NCBI GenBank assembly: GCA_934090935.1
Contig: CAKOKD010000007.1
Coordinates: 1 to 55,848, forward strand
Direction of reading: 5' to 3'
Length of the DNA stretch: 55,848 nt
Source of the DNA: an uncultured Bacilli bacterium
GTDB taxonomy: Bacteria; Bacillota_I; Bacilli_A; RF39; UBA660
The translations under genes and the position numbers were made by a program. Under the pieces are notes generated by a model. It was not told the DNA's origin and did not search any database. It saw only the letters and a program-made list of their open reading frames with translations. Numbering within the stretch: the stretch's first letter is position 1; each line of letters starts with the position of its first letter. Positions 17,870-26,734 of this stretch are shown piece after piece.

Positions 17870-17898
17870 TTGACAGTAATACTGAAATGTGCTAGAAT
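17870..17898 (+). promoter_or_regulatory. Promoter with embedded palindrome for the AMP-binding enzyme
   Basis: -35 TTGACA (17870-17875), 17-bp spacer, -10 TAGAAT (17893-17898) preceded by TGC (extended). The palindrome CAGTAATACTG (17874-17884) is perfect around one central base. It overlaps the -35 and fills the spacer, where a repressor such as the adjacent TetR protein could bind; that assignment is inference. Confidence 0.75.
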
Positions 17899-17929
17899 AT
17901 CAAGCAAGTTAAACAAAGAGGGGTTATGT

Positions 17930-19705
17930 ATGGAAATAAATAAGAAAAATAAAACTGGTTTATCAAGCGTTGATAAACCTTGGTTAAAGTATTATCCGGA
18001 AAATATTGAAAAATTAAATGTTCCACAAGTATCTATGACTAAACTTTTATATGATTCTTGTCAAGAATATCTTGATAATATAGCATTAAGTTATTTTAAT
18101 ACAAAAAAGACTTATAGACAATATATTAAGGATATCGAGAATTATTATGCGTCATTGAGACATATGAATCTCAAAAAGGGTGAAGTTATATTAACAATGT
18201 TACCAAATATACCTGAATCACGTGAATTAGTTTACAGTGCTGTTTCATGTAATTGTAGAGTTTATCCGTTGTTACCAATGATTTCTCCTGCTGAACTTGA
18301 TAGAATAATAAGTGAAAATGAAGTTAGAACTATTGTATTATTTGATGGTTTTTATGAGAAATATAAAAGTGTTTTAGAAGCAAATTCCAATTTAAAAAAT
18401 ATAATTGGAACTGACGGAACTTATTCTTTATCTTCAGTTATGTCTTTTCTTTCAAAAATAAAAAATAAATCTAAAAGTGAAATAAGCAAATCTAAAAAAT
18501 ATATTCCTTTTAAAGAATTTGATGCTTATAGAAAGTATGTTGAGAATTGTTCTTTAAATTTAGATGTTGAAAATACAAATGATGTTGCGGTTATTATTAA
18601 TACTTCAGGAACAACTGGTAGTCCAAAAGGAGTCTGCTTAACGCATAACAATCTAAATACTATGGCATACCAACATAAATATGGCGATATGTTTTTTGAT
18701 GTTGGTGATAAATTACTTGATTTGTTACCTCAATCAATTGGATATGGTATATCAGTAACTCACTATTCAGGTGTTTGTGGATTAGAAGCTGTTTTGGTTC
18801 CAACTTTGGAAACAGATATTAAGAAGTTTTTAGATAAACAACATATATCTCATTTTACTGGTGGACCAATTCATTATGAAACTTTATATCACAAATATAT
18901 GTCTAAAGGTATTCCAGTTAATAGAGGCAAAAACTTTGTGTCTGGTGGAGCCTCTTTTGATAAAAATATTGAAAAAAACATAAATGGTGTAACAGATTCA
19001 CTTATTGTTGATGAGGCTAAAGTTTTTGTAAGACAAGGCCTTGGATGTACTGAAAATGGTGGAGCAGCAACATATGCAAAACATGGTGCATATAAATTTG
19101 GTGGAGTAGGTATTCCACTTGCTCTTGAAAATATGGGAGTATTTGAACTTGGTACTGATAAAGAGCTAACGTATAATCAACTAGGAGAAATATGTATTTC
19201 TGGACCAACAGTTATGAAAGAATATTTAAACAATCAAGAAGAAACTGATAAAGTATTATTGACTCATTCCGATGGTAAAGTATGGTTGCATACAAAGGAT
19301 ATAGGCTATGTTGATGAAGATGGACAATTTTTTATACTTGATCGAGCTAAAAATCTTTTTGCAAGAAGAGGATTTAATGTTCATCCAACTAAAATATCAT
19401 ATACAATTTCTGAACTTAAAGATATTGTTAATGCTTGTTATGTTATGGGGATCCCTCATCCAATAGAGCAAAAAGTCCCTGTGGCTTTTATTGAATTAAA
19501 AGATGATATAGATACGTCTCTTGCTGAAAAAACAATCTTAGATTATTGCAATTTTAACCTTGAAGAAACGTCTGTTCCTTATCAATTAGTGTTTGTTGAT
19601 AAATTACCAAGAAATGTTGGTGGTAAGGTTGATGAAAAACAATTGCTTGATAAGTATCCAGTAGATTATTTTCAAGAAAATGTTCAAAAAAAAGTTTTAA
19701 AATAG
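17930..19705 (+). CDS. AMP-binding acyl-CoA synthetase/ligase family enzyme
   Basis: 591 aa from the ATG at 17930; a GAGGGG box precedes it. ANL-superfamily adenylating enzyme with the nucleotide loop TSGTTGSPKGVCLTHNN, the motif GLGCTENGGA, a TKDIGYVDEDGQFFILDRA hinge region and a C-terminal catalytic Lys candidate in PRNVGGKVDEK. It should activate a carboxylic acid as an acyl-adenylate and pass it to CoA or a carrier; the substrate cannot be read from sequence. The hinge has DRAKNLFARRGFNVHPTKI, divergent from the usual 'GRxKxxIxxxG'. It stands as a single gene between two terminators, directly downstream of the broken TetR gene, which suggests specific repression. Confidence 0.85.
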   Translation: MEINKKNKTGLSSVDKPWLKYYPENIEKLNVPQVSMTKLLYDSCQEYLDNIALSYFNTKKTYRQYIKDIENYYASLRHMNLKKGEVILTMLPNIPESRELVYSAVSCNCRVYPLLPMISPAELDRIISENEVRTIVLFDGFYEKYKSVLEANSNLKNIIGTDGTYSLSSVMSFLSKIKNKSKSEISKSKKYIPFKEFDAYRKYVENCSLNLDVENTNDVAVIINTSGTTGSPKGVCLTHNNLNTMAYQHKYGDMFFDVGDKLLDLLPQSIGYGISVTHYSGVCGLEAVLVPTLETDIKKFLDKQHISHFTGGPIHYETLYHKYMSKGIPVNRGKNFVSGGASFDKNIEKNINGVTDSLIVDEAKVFVRQGLGCTENGGAATYAKHGAYKFGGVGIPLALENMGVFELGTDKELTYNQLGEICISGPTVMKEYLNNQEETDKVLLTHSDGKVWLHTKDIGYVDEDGQFFILDRAKNLFARRGFNVHPTKISYTISELKDIVNACYVMGIPHPIEQKVPVAFIELKDDIDTSLAEKTILDYCNFNLEETSVPYQLVFVDKLPRNVGGKVDEKQLLDKYPVDYFQENVQKKVLK

Positions 19706-19732
19706 AAAAATGCAGAAAATGCATTTTTTTTT
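19706..19732 (+). terminator. Terminator after the AMP-binding enzyme
   Basis: Stem AAAAATGCA (19706-19714) with TGCATTTTT (19720-19728), 5-base loop GAAAA, T-run to 19732. Confidence 0.85.
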
Positions 19733-19776
19733 GAATTTATTTATTGTATAATTATTAATATAATGGAGTTGATAAT

Positions 19777-22056
19777 ATGATATATGGATGTTGTTTTTCC
19801 ATAATATGTTTAGTTTTTATAACAATGTTTTCAGTTATATATTTTTCTAAAAAGAGAATAAATTCTTTAGAGAATAAAATTTATTCTTTGCTTCTAATTA
19901 CAAATATGATTGGGCTTATTTTAGATATAACTGGTTTTGTGTGTTTTAAAACTCTTGGTGTTGGTAATGATATAAGTGTTATAGTTTCAAAAATCTATTT
20001 AATATATTATTTTTCTTGGACTTATTTTATAATGATATATTTTTTTGTTATTTCTTTTAAAAATAAGAAAATTAGTGATGCAAAAAAGAAAAAATATACT
20101 GAATTGTTTACTACTATTTATCTTTTGATGTGTGTGGTAACTATTCTTTTACCTTTTGAAGTTAAGTTTACCTCTGAAGCGGCTTATTCTTATGGTATGG
20201 CAGTAAATGTAGTGTATTTTGCATCTTTTATTTGTATTTTATTGATGATTATTTTTATGATATGCAATAAAACTAATTTGAAAAATAAAGCTTATTATCC
20301 CTTTTTTGCTTTTATGATTTTGGGGGGGATTGCTTTATATATTCAAAAATGTTATCCAGATGTAATGCTATTAATATCATGCCAATCAATTGTAACTTCT
20401 TTAATGTATTTTACAATTGAAAACCCTGATATAAAGATGCTAAATCAAGTGACTGCTGCAAAAGATGCTGCTGATAAAGCTAATCGTGCTAAATCTGATT
20501 TCTTAAGCAGTATGTCTCACGAAATTCGTACTCCATTAAATGCAATTGTTGGTTTTTCTGAATGTATAAAAAATGCTGATAGCTTAGAAGAAGCTAAAGA
20601 GAATGCAGCTGATATAGTAACTGCTTCAGAATCTTTACTTGAAATAGTTAATGGTATACTTGACATATCTAAGATTGAATCAGGTAAGCTTGAGCTTGTT
20701 CAAAGTGATTATGATATATATAAAATACTTGATGAAGTTGTTAAACTTATAAAAGCTCGTTTAGGAGACAAACCTCTTAATTTTGAGGTAAATATTGCTG
20801 AAGATATTCCTCATGTATTATATGGAGATCATTTCAATATAAAAAAGATTTTGATTAATTTCTTGACTAATGCAGTTAAATATACTGATGAAGGATATGT
20901 AAAATTTGATGTTAAATGTGTTATTGTAAACAATAATGTCTGTAGACTTATTATGAGTGTTAAAGATTCCGGTAGAGGTATTAAAAAAGAAAATATTGAT
21001 AAACTATTCACTAAGTTTCAAAGACTTGATGAAGACAAAAATACAACTATCGAAGGTACTGGACTTGGGCTTGCTATTACTAAACAATTAGTTGAAATGA
21101 TGCATGGTAAAATTGTTGTTAATTCAGTATATGGAGAAGGTTCAGAATTTACTGTTGCACTTGATCAAAGAATAAGTAATCATACACTTGAAACTCAAGA
21201 GGATGTAAGTGAAGATGTAATTGATTTAACTGGAAGAAAAATTCTTGTAGTTGACGATAATAAACTTAATTTAAAAGTTGCAGTTAAACTTCTTCAACCA
21301 TATAAATGTATTGTTGAAACGTGTGAAAGTGGATTTGGATGTATTGATAAAATTACGAGTGGTAATAAGTATGATATCATTCTACTTGATGATATGATGC
21401 CTAAGATGCGTGGTTCTGAAACTTTAACTAGATTAAAAACTGATCCTAAGTTTAATATTCCGGTTATTGCATTGACGGCAAATGCGATTCAAGGTATGAG
21501 AGAACAATATATGCTTTTAGGATTTGATGATTATTTAGCTAAACCAATTGAAAAGAAAGAACTTAATAGAATTTTAAATAAATTTGTGCTAAAAAACGCT
21601 CCTGTTGAGGAGAGTGTTAAAACAATAGAAGAAAAGCCTACAATAATTGAAAAATCCGTTGAAGAGAATGTAAATTATCATGATTATACAGGAAAGAAAG
21701 TTTTGATTGTAGATGATAACAAACTTAATGTTAAAGTTGCAACTAAAATAATGAGTCCGTATCATTTTGAAATTGATTCAGTTTATTCAGGAGTTGAATG
21801 CCTTGATAAGGTAAAAACTACTAAGTATGATATTATATTTATGGACTATATGATGCCAAATATGGATGGAATTGAAACATTTAAGCATTTGCATGAAGAT
21901 CCATCATTTAAAACTCCAGTTATATCTTTAACTGCTGATGCTGTAGTTGGTGCTAAAGACAAATTTATAAGTGCTGGTTTTGATGGGTATGTTTCTAAAC
22001 CTATTGATAAGAAGTTATTGGATGATGCAATAAATAAGGCTTTAAATAACAATTAA
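19777..22056 (+). CDS. Hybrid sensor histidine kinase: 7 TM, HisKA, HATPase, two receiver domains
   Basis: 759 aa. Residues 1-215 contain seven hydrophobic segments with very short loops, a membrane sensor. A linker helix leads into HisKA with phospho-acceptor His248 (SDFLSSMSHEIRTPLNAIVG). HATPase motifs follow: ILINFLTNAVKYTDEG (N), VKDSGRGI (G1) and EGTGLGLAI (G2). Receiver 1 (~488-603) has Asp538 in LLDDMMPKMRG; receiver 2 (~641-757) has Asp690 in FMDYMMPNMDG. Both retain the acidic pair DD and the Lys of AKP/SKP. No DNA-binding output domain or phosphotransfer domain is present. A G7 tract at 20322-20328 falls in codons 182-184 in TM6. The signal is unknown. Confidence 0.93.
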   Translation: MIYGCCFSIICLVFITMFSVIYFSKKRINSLENKIYSLLLITNMIGLILDITGFVCFKTLGVGNDISVIVSKIYLIYYFSWTYFIMIYFFVISFKNKKISDAKKKKYTELFTTIYLLMCVVTILLPFEVKFTSEAAYSYGMAVNVVYFASFICILLMIIFMICNKTNLKNKAYYPFFAFMILGGIALYIQKCYPDVMLLISCQSIVTSLMYFTIENPDIKMLNQVTAAKDAADKANRAKSDFLSSMSHEIRTPLNAIVGFSECIKNADSLEEAKENAADIVTASESLLEIVNGILDISKIESGKLELVQSDYDIYKILDEVVKLIKARLGDKPLNFEVNIAEDIPHVLYGDHFNIKKILINFLTNAVKYTDEGYVKFDVKCVIVNNNVCRLIMSVKDSGRGIKKENIDKLFTKFQRLDEDKNTTIEGTGLGLAITKQLVEMMHGKIVVNSVYGEGSEFTVALDQRISNHTLETQEDVSEDVIDLTGRKILVVDDNKLNLKVAVKLLQPYKCIVETCESGFGCIDKITSGNKYDIILLDDMMPKMRGSETLTRLKTDPKFNIPVIALTANAIQGMREQYMLLGFDDYLAKPIEKKELNRILNKFVLKNAPVEESVKTIEEKPTIIEKSVEENVNYHDYTGKKVLIVDDNKLNVKVATKIMSPYHFEIDSVYSGVECLDKVKTTKYDIIFMDYMMPNMDGIETFKHLHEDPSFKTPVISLTADAVVGAKDKFISAGFDGYVSKPIDKKLLDDAINKALNNN
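20322..20328 (+). repeat. G7 homopolymer inside the histidine kinase ORF
   Basis: Seven consecutive G in an AT-rich gene, codons Leu182-Gly183-Gly184. Insertion or deletion of one G would truncate the kinase within TM6, before the catalytic domains. Confidence 0.9.
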
Positions 22057-22070
22057 AATGTATTATAATA

Positions 22071-22098
22071 ATGGACAATTTAATATTGTTCATTTTTT
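22071..22098 (+). terminator. Terminator after the histidine kinase
   Basis: Stem ATGGACAAT (22071-22079) with ATTGTTCAT (22085-22093, one G-U pair), 5-base loop, T6 at 22093-22098. Confidence 0.75.
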
Positions 22099-22112
22099 AT
22101 GGAGGAATTTGT

Positions 22113-23011
22113 ATGATAATGGCAAATAATAAAATAGGTAAAAGTTCGGATATTAAAATCGAGGAGTGTAAAGATTGCACAAAAATATCTGTTTATAATG
22201 AGGTAGAAAAATCTAAATTGATAGGAATAATTGATAAAAACATATTTGATTCTTTGGACTTATCTTTAGAACCTGGACAATATTTTTTTATAAACGAGGA
22301 GTTGCTTCAGCTTTACATGTTATATTGAGTAATAGAACTAGAATGTATTTAAGTGAAAATGGGAACCTTTCATATTTGATGATAAATAGTAGATGTGCCT
22401 ATTTTGTCTTTTCTTGTAAAGGAAATAAGGTTGATTCTTACTCTTTAGAAGATGATAAAAAAGCTAATTATTCTAATATACTTGAATTTATCTCAAAATA
22501 TGGAACTATTGTTGGTGATATATTTTTAAATGAATTACCATATCTTTCTATATCTTCTAGAATTTATATTCATGATGCTTTTGTTAAAATTATTGAAAGA
22601 GGTGATATAGCTCTAGTAAGAATAAAAAATGCTTATTGTAGTGAGGAATCTTTTGGCTATTATATTGTTGATCAAAATAAAAATGCAATTGTTGGAGATA
22701 TTTCTATGGATTTAAGTAAAACAGGGAAGGACAATTTTAGATATTGTGGTAATGTGCCTTATGAAATTTATTTAGGATATAGACATAAAGGATATGCATC
22801 TAAAGCTTTAGTTTTATTAAAAGAGTGTGCAAAAAATTTGGATGATAGTTATAATAAAGAGTTATATATATCTACAGTTGTTAATAATGTATATAGTCAA
22901 CATGCTGCTTTAAAAGGTGGAGCAGTCCTTTATTTGGATACTGATGTTCCTAAAAGTGATGCTCTCCGTTTTTTAGAAAAAGTTGATCATGTTTTGATTT
23001 ATAAATTATAA
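22113..23011 (+). pseudogene. GNAT-type acetyltransferase interrupted by a -1 frameshift at T7
   Basis: Translation starts at ATG 22113 (GGAGG at 22101-22105). The frame reads to ...PGQYFF, then stops at 22328. In the -1 frame the sequence continues FYKRGVASALHVILSNRTRM and runs open to 23011. The junction is T7 (22283-22289), read as TAT TTT TTT. Joined, the product is ~299 aa. The C-terminal part has a GNAT acetyl-CoA site (YLGYRHKGYASKALVLLKE) and the usual VVNNVYSQHAALKGGA helix. RGVASALHVILSN before the middle could be a second, degenerate GNAT motif. One missing T, or -1 ribosomal slippage on the heptamer T TTT TTT, would explain it. A TTG at 22325 could alternatively start the downstream part, but no ribosome-binding site supports it. 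The acetyl acceptor is unknown. Confidence 0.72.
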
Positions 23012-23041
23012 ATAATAATGTATACTAATAATGGTGATAAT

Positions 23042-24235
23042 ATGGATTTAAAAAGAAAATATGCACATCTATTATTAGATTGTTTGAATTTAAAAAAGAG
23101 TGATTATTTATTTGTAAGTATACCAGCTTTTGCAACAGAATTTAAGAAGTTGATAATTGAAGAAGCGGAAGCATATGGATTAAAAGATATTTATTTTGAT
23201 GAAGTTGATAGCTATAAAAAGCATGATTTACTTAAAAAATTAGATCAAGAAAATATTAATAAACATCCTTATTTTGATGCATCTATTTATAATAAATATG
23301 CTAAACTTGATGCAGGATTTTTGTTTATTAGGAGTATGATACCTAAGCTTATGGATGATATTGATCCTATGAAAATCAAAGCTACAACTGAACATACTCT
23401 TGAAACTCAAAAATATTTTAGAGATCTTTATAATTCTTCTAAGTTGCGTTGGAATATTTCTTGTATACCAAATGAAGAATGGGCTAAATCTTTAAATATG
23501 AATGAAGAAGAACTTTGGGATTATATTCTTAAAATATGTATGGTTAATAAGAACAATGATTCTTATAAAAATTGGAATGAATATCTTGAAAAATTAGAAA
23601 AAATTACTGATAAATTAAATGATTATAATTTTGAACATTTGGAATATAAAAATGACGCTGGAACAGATTTAAAAATATATTTGCCTGAAGGGCATTTGTG
23701 GAGTAGTGGGAAAAGCCCAAATGGAGATATATGTAACATGCCAACTTTAGAGGTTTTTACTAGCCCTTTATATAATAAAACTGAAGGAAAAGTTGTGGCA
23801 ACTAAGCCGCTTTTATTCAATAATGTTTTAATAGATGATTTTTATTTAGAGTTTAAGGATGGTAAGGTTGTTTCTTATGATGCACGTGTTGGGCTTGATA
23901 CTTTAAAAACAATTCTAGAAACAGATGAATACTCTTCTTATTTGGGGGAATGTGCTTTGGTGTCTTTTGATTCGGCAATAAATAAGACAAATATTATATT
24001 TAATGAAACTCTATATGATGAAAATGCATCTTGTCATATTGCTTTAGGTAGAGGTTTTAACGAGTGTTTAAGAGGAGTCGTAAAAGATGATAAGGAACAA
24101 TTTGAAAGAGGAGTTAATATATCTAAAACTCATGTTGATTTTATGATTGGTTCTCGAGATTTATCAGTTATTGGAGTAACTCATGATGGAAATAAAATAA
24201 AAGTAATAGAAAATGGTAATATAATACTCAAATAA
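23042..24235 (+). CDS. M29-family metallo-aminopeptidase
   Basis: 397 aa, cytoplasmic. It resembles thermophilic aminopeptidases (AmpS/PepS). Candidate metal ligands are in order: Glu in MPTLEVFTSP, Glu in LGECALVSFDS, Glu and His in NETLYDENASCHIALGRGF, and HVDFMIGSRDL. The enzyme should remove N-terminal residues from peptides. ATG 23042 is chosen because GGTGAT lies 4-9 bases before it; the frame is open from 23018 but the earlier ATG has no ribosome-binding site. It stands alone before a terminator. Confidence 0.9.
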   Translation: MDLKRKYAHLLLDCLNLKKSDYLFVSIPAFATEFKKLIIEEAEAYGLKDIYFDEVDSYKKHDLLKKLDQENINKHPYFDASIYNKYAKLDAGFLFIRSMIPKLMDDIDPMKIKATTEHTLETQKYFRDLYNSSKLRWNISCIPNEEWAKSLNMNEEELWDYILKICMVNKNNDSYKNWNEYLEKLEKITDKLNDYNFEHLEYKNDAGTDLKIYLPEGHLWSSGKSPNGDICNMPTLEVFTSPLYNKTEGKVVATKPLLFNNVLIDDFYLEFKDGKVVSYDARVGLDTLKTILETDEYSSYLGECALVSFDSAINKTNIIFNETLYDENASCHIALGRGFNECLRGVVKDDKEQFERGVNISKTHVDFMIGSRDLSVIGVTHDGNKIKVIENGNIILK

Positions 24236-24260
24236 CTCGGTTTTTAAGCATATAATTGGT

Positions 24261-24289
24261 AAAAGTAGTTGAAATATACTGCTTTTTTT
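24261..24289 (+). terminator. Terminator after the M29 aminopeptidase
   Basis: Stem AAAAGTAGT (24261-24269) with ACTGCTTTT (24278-24286, one U-G pair), 8-base loop, T-run to 24289. The rpsB promoter begins inside it. Confidence 0.75.
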
Positions 24290-24297
24290 GGTATATT
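24269..24297 (+). promoter_or_regulatory. Promoter of rpsB
   Basis: -35 TTGAAA (24269-24274), 17-bp spacer, -10 TATATT (24292-24297) with TGG extension. The ~105-base leader 24304-24407 has small hairpins (GGTTT/AAACC and TGCAT/ATGCA). It could be autoregulatory, but I recognise no named motif in it. Confidence 0.6.
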
Positions 24298-24407
24298 AAC
24301 TATGGTTTAAAAACCAAATAAGCACATGTATTGTTTGTATTATCTAGTGGCCAAGAGTTGGTAATGCATAGATGCATGGAAGTAATAACGAAAAGGAGAG
24401 TGTAATT

Positions 24408-25304
24408 ATGGCTGTTGTTTCTATGAATAATTTATTAGAAGCAGGTGTTCACTTTGGACATCAAACTAAAAGATGGAATCCTAAAATGAAGGAATACATC
24501 TTTACTTCAAGAGATGATATTTATATAATCGATCTTGAAAAAACTGTAGCATGTATGGAAAAAGCATATGCTAAAATTAAAGAAATAGCTGAAAATGGAG
24601 GAAGTTTCTTGTTTGTTGGAACTAAAAAACAAGCTGTTGAAGCATCTATTGAAGAAGCTACTCGTTCTGAATCTTTCTACGTAACTGAAAGATGGTTAGG
24701 TGGAACATTAACTAACTTCAGAACTATTAGAAGAAGAATTAAAAGATTAGAAGAAATCGAAAATATGGAAAGCAATGGTATGTTTGATGCATTACCTAAA
24801 AAAGAAGTTATTGGTCTTAAAAAAGAATATGATAAACTAAATAAAGTTTTATGTGGTATTCGTGGTATGGACAAACTTCCAAACGCTTTAATTATTGTTG
24901 ATCCTAAAAAGGAAATCAATGCTATAAGAGAAGCTAGAAAATTAAACATTCCAGTATTTGGTTTGGTAGATACTAACTGTGATCCAGATGATGTTGATTA
25001 TGTTATTCCTGGTAACGATGACGCAGTTAGAAGTGTAAAAGTTGTTTTAGGTGCTTTAACTAATGCAATATGCGAAGCTAAAGGACTTGAAATAGTTGAT
25101 TATGTAACTGAAGATGAAAGTAATAAAAAAGATTCAAAAGAAAAGTTTGAAAAAGCTATCAAAGAAGAAAAAGTAGAAGAAAAGGAAGAAACTGATTCTT
25201 TGGAAGGAAAAACTGTTACTGAACTTAGAAATATGGCTAAAGAAGCTGGTATCAAAGGTTATTCAACTATGAAAAAAGATGAATTAATCAGTGCATTAAA
25301 ATAA
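24408..25304 (+). CDS. rpsB: 30S ribosomal protein S2 with C-terminal SAP/Rho_N-like tail
   Basis: 298 aa, longer than the ~240-260 aa of typical S2. The core has the family signatures LLEAGVHFGHQTKRWNPKM, FVGTKKQAVEA, ERWLGGTLTNFRTI and PVFGLVDTNCDPDDVDYVIP. After ~residue 230 comes a charged linker rich in Lys and Glu, then ~33 residues beginning EGKTVTELRNMAKEAGIKGY and ending KKDELISALK, which has the pattern of a SAP or Rho N-terminal helix-extended-helix motif. That motif usually binds nucleic acid. ATG 24408 is preferred over 24372 because AAAGGAGAG (24393-24401) precedes it and the protein then starts MAVVSMNNLL like other S2. Confidence 0.96.
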   Translation: MAVVSMNNLLEAGVHFGHQTKRWNPKMKEYIFTSRDDIYIIDLEKTVACMEKAYAKIKEIAENGGSFLFVGTKKQAVEASIEEATRSESFYVTERWLGGTLTNFRTIRRRIKRLEEIENMESNGMFDALPKKEVIGLKKEYDKLNKVLCGIRGMDKLPNALIIVDPKKEINAIREARKLNIPVFGLVDTNCDPDDVDYVIPGNDDAVRSVKVVLGALTNAICEAKGLEIVDYVTEDESNKKDSKEKFEKAIKEEKVEEKEETDSLEGKTVTELRNMAKEAGIKGYSTMKKDELISALK

Positions 25305-25306
25305 TT

Positions 25307-25828
25307 ATGGATACTATAGAAATAAATAAACCTTGTTTTATGGAGATAGAAGGGATGCTAGAGGATAAACAACTTGAATTTACTGAACTCAATATTGTTG
25401 ACCCTGCTAGATTCCTTACTGCTTATCCATTTACAAATAAAGTAAAGTATTATAAATGTGTTGAGGACGTCATCAAAGAAATTGCGGATAAATATTGCGA
25501 TATTCAAATAGAAGATATTTTTACAAGCAATTATAATATTCCATTTATGGAAGATTTATGTTTTTTTATTAAAGGATTACTTAGTTCTTTAAATAATTGG
25601 GAAATAAAATGGTATGTTGATAATGAAGTAAAGAACGTAGTAATTGAAAAACTAAAAGATGGCAATATAGACAGTATAACTACTGAGAAGAATGCTGATT
25701 ATCAAATGGTTTTTAAAGCTTTGATGTTTGAATTAAAACAAGAATGTTTTAGAATGGAAGGTTATAACTTTGATGAACAAAGTTTGAAAAAAATAAAAAT
25801 AAATAAAGAGGAGAGTAAAAATGATTAG
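25307..25828 (+). CDS. Unknown protein between rpsB and tsf
   Basis: 173 aa, acidic, no signal peptide or TM; I recognise no family. It starts 2 bases after the rpsB stop without a clear ribosome-binding site, so its translation is probably coupled to S2. Its stop TAG overlaps the tsf start by 8 bases, so EF-Ts translation is coupled in turn. In most bacteria rpsB is followed directly by tsf, so this gene is an insertion in a very conserved pair. Composition and codon use look like the neighbours. A role near the ribosome or elongation cycle is inference from position alone. Confidence 0.8.
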   Translation: MDTIEINKPCFMEIEGMLEDKQLEFTELNIVDPARFLTAYPFTNKVKYYKCVEDVIKEIADKYCDIQIEDIFTSNYNIPFMEDLCFFIKGLLSSLNNWEIKWYVDNEVKNVVIEKLKDGNIDSITTEKNADYQMVFKALMFELKQECFRMEGYNFDEQSLKKIKINKEESKND

Positions 25829-26693
25829 TGCTAAAGATGTTAATGAATTAAGATCTAAAACTGGTGCAGGTATGATGGACTGCAAAAAAGCTTTAACTGA
25901 ATGTAATGGCGATATGGAAGCTGCTACAGATTGGTTAAGAGAAAAAGGAATTGCTAAAGCTGCTAAAAAGGCTGATAGAATTGCTGCTGAAGGACTTGCA
26001 AATATTTTTACAGATGGTAATAAAGCTGTTATCATGGAAGTTAACTGTGAAACAGATTTCGTTACTAAGAATGCTGAATTCGTAGAAATGATTGAAAATA
26101 TTGGTGCCTCTATTTTAGCAAGCGATGCAACAACTATGGATGAATTCAATAACTTAAAAGTAGGAGATCAAACAGTTTCTGAATATATAGTTGCTAAAAC
26201 TTCTAAAATTGGAGAAAAACTTTCATTTAGAAGAGCAGAGGTTGTAACTAAAACTGATGCTGAGAGTTTTGGTTCTTATCTACACATGGGTGGAAAAATT
26301 GCTGTACTAGTTGTAGTTGAAGGAGCAAACGAAGAAGTTGCTAAAGATGTAGCTATGCAAGCAGCAGCTATGAGACCTGAATATTTAAGAAAAGAAGATG
26401 TTCCTGCAGAAGTAATTGAAAGAGAAAAAGAAATCTTAAAAGAACAAGCAATCAATGAAGGAAAACCTGCTGACATTGCTGAAAAAATGGTTATGGGACG
26501 TATTCAAAAATACTATAAAGAAAATTGTTTAATACATCAAGCTTTTGTTAAAAATGGCGATATTGATGTAGAAACTTATGTTAAAAATAATGGTGGAGTT
26601 GTTAAATCAATGATCCGTTATGAAGTAGGCGAAGGAATGGAAAAGAGAAATGAAAACTTCGCTGAAGAAGTTGCTAAACAAATAAATGGATAG
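25821..26693 (+). CDS. tsf: Elongation factor Ts
   Basis: 290-aa guanine-nucleotide exchange factor for EF-Tu. The N-terminal UBA-like domain starts ISAKDVNELRSKTGAGMMDC and KKALTECNGDMEAATDWLR. The core signature ITEVNCETDFVTKN-type motif appears as MEVNCETDFVTKN. The SAGTS-like signals of the dimerisation core are less clear, but the HMGGKIAVLVVVEG strand is present. GAGGAG (25809-25814) precedes the ATG inside the upstream gene. The usual next genes pyrH and frr are absent; a terminator follows. Confidence 0.97.
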   Translation: MISAKDVNELRSKTGAGMMDCKKALTECNGDMEAATDWLREKGIAKAAKKADRIAAEGLANIFTDGNKAVIMEVNCETDFVTKNAEFVEMIENIGASILASDATTMDEFNNLKVGDQTVSEYIVAKTSKIGEKLSFRRAEVVTKTDAESFGSYLHMGGKIAVLVVVEGANEEVAKDVAMQAAAMRPEYLRKEDVPAEVIEREKEILKEQAINEGKPADIAEKMVMGRIQKYYKENCLIHQAFVKNGDIDVETYVKNNGGVVKSMIRYEVGEGMEKRNENFAEEVAKQING

Positions 26694-26715
26694 GAGTTTT
26701 ACTCCTATTTTTTTT
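26690..26715 (+). terminator. Terminator after tsf
   Basis: Stem ATAGGAGT (26690-26697) with ACTCCTAT (26701-26708), 3-base loop, T8. It faces the convergent ATPase gene that ends at 26735. Confidence 0.88.
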
Positions 26716-26734
26716 GCAAAAAAAAGAAGAAATT

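Noticed and set aside
25733..26149. 138-codon minus-strand frame over tsf
   Set aside because: It is antisense to conserved EF-Ts sequence with no start signals.
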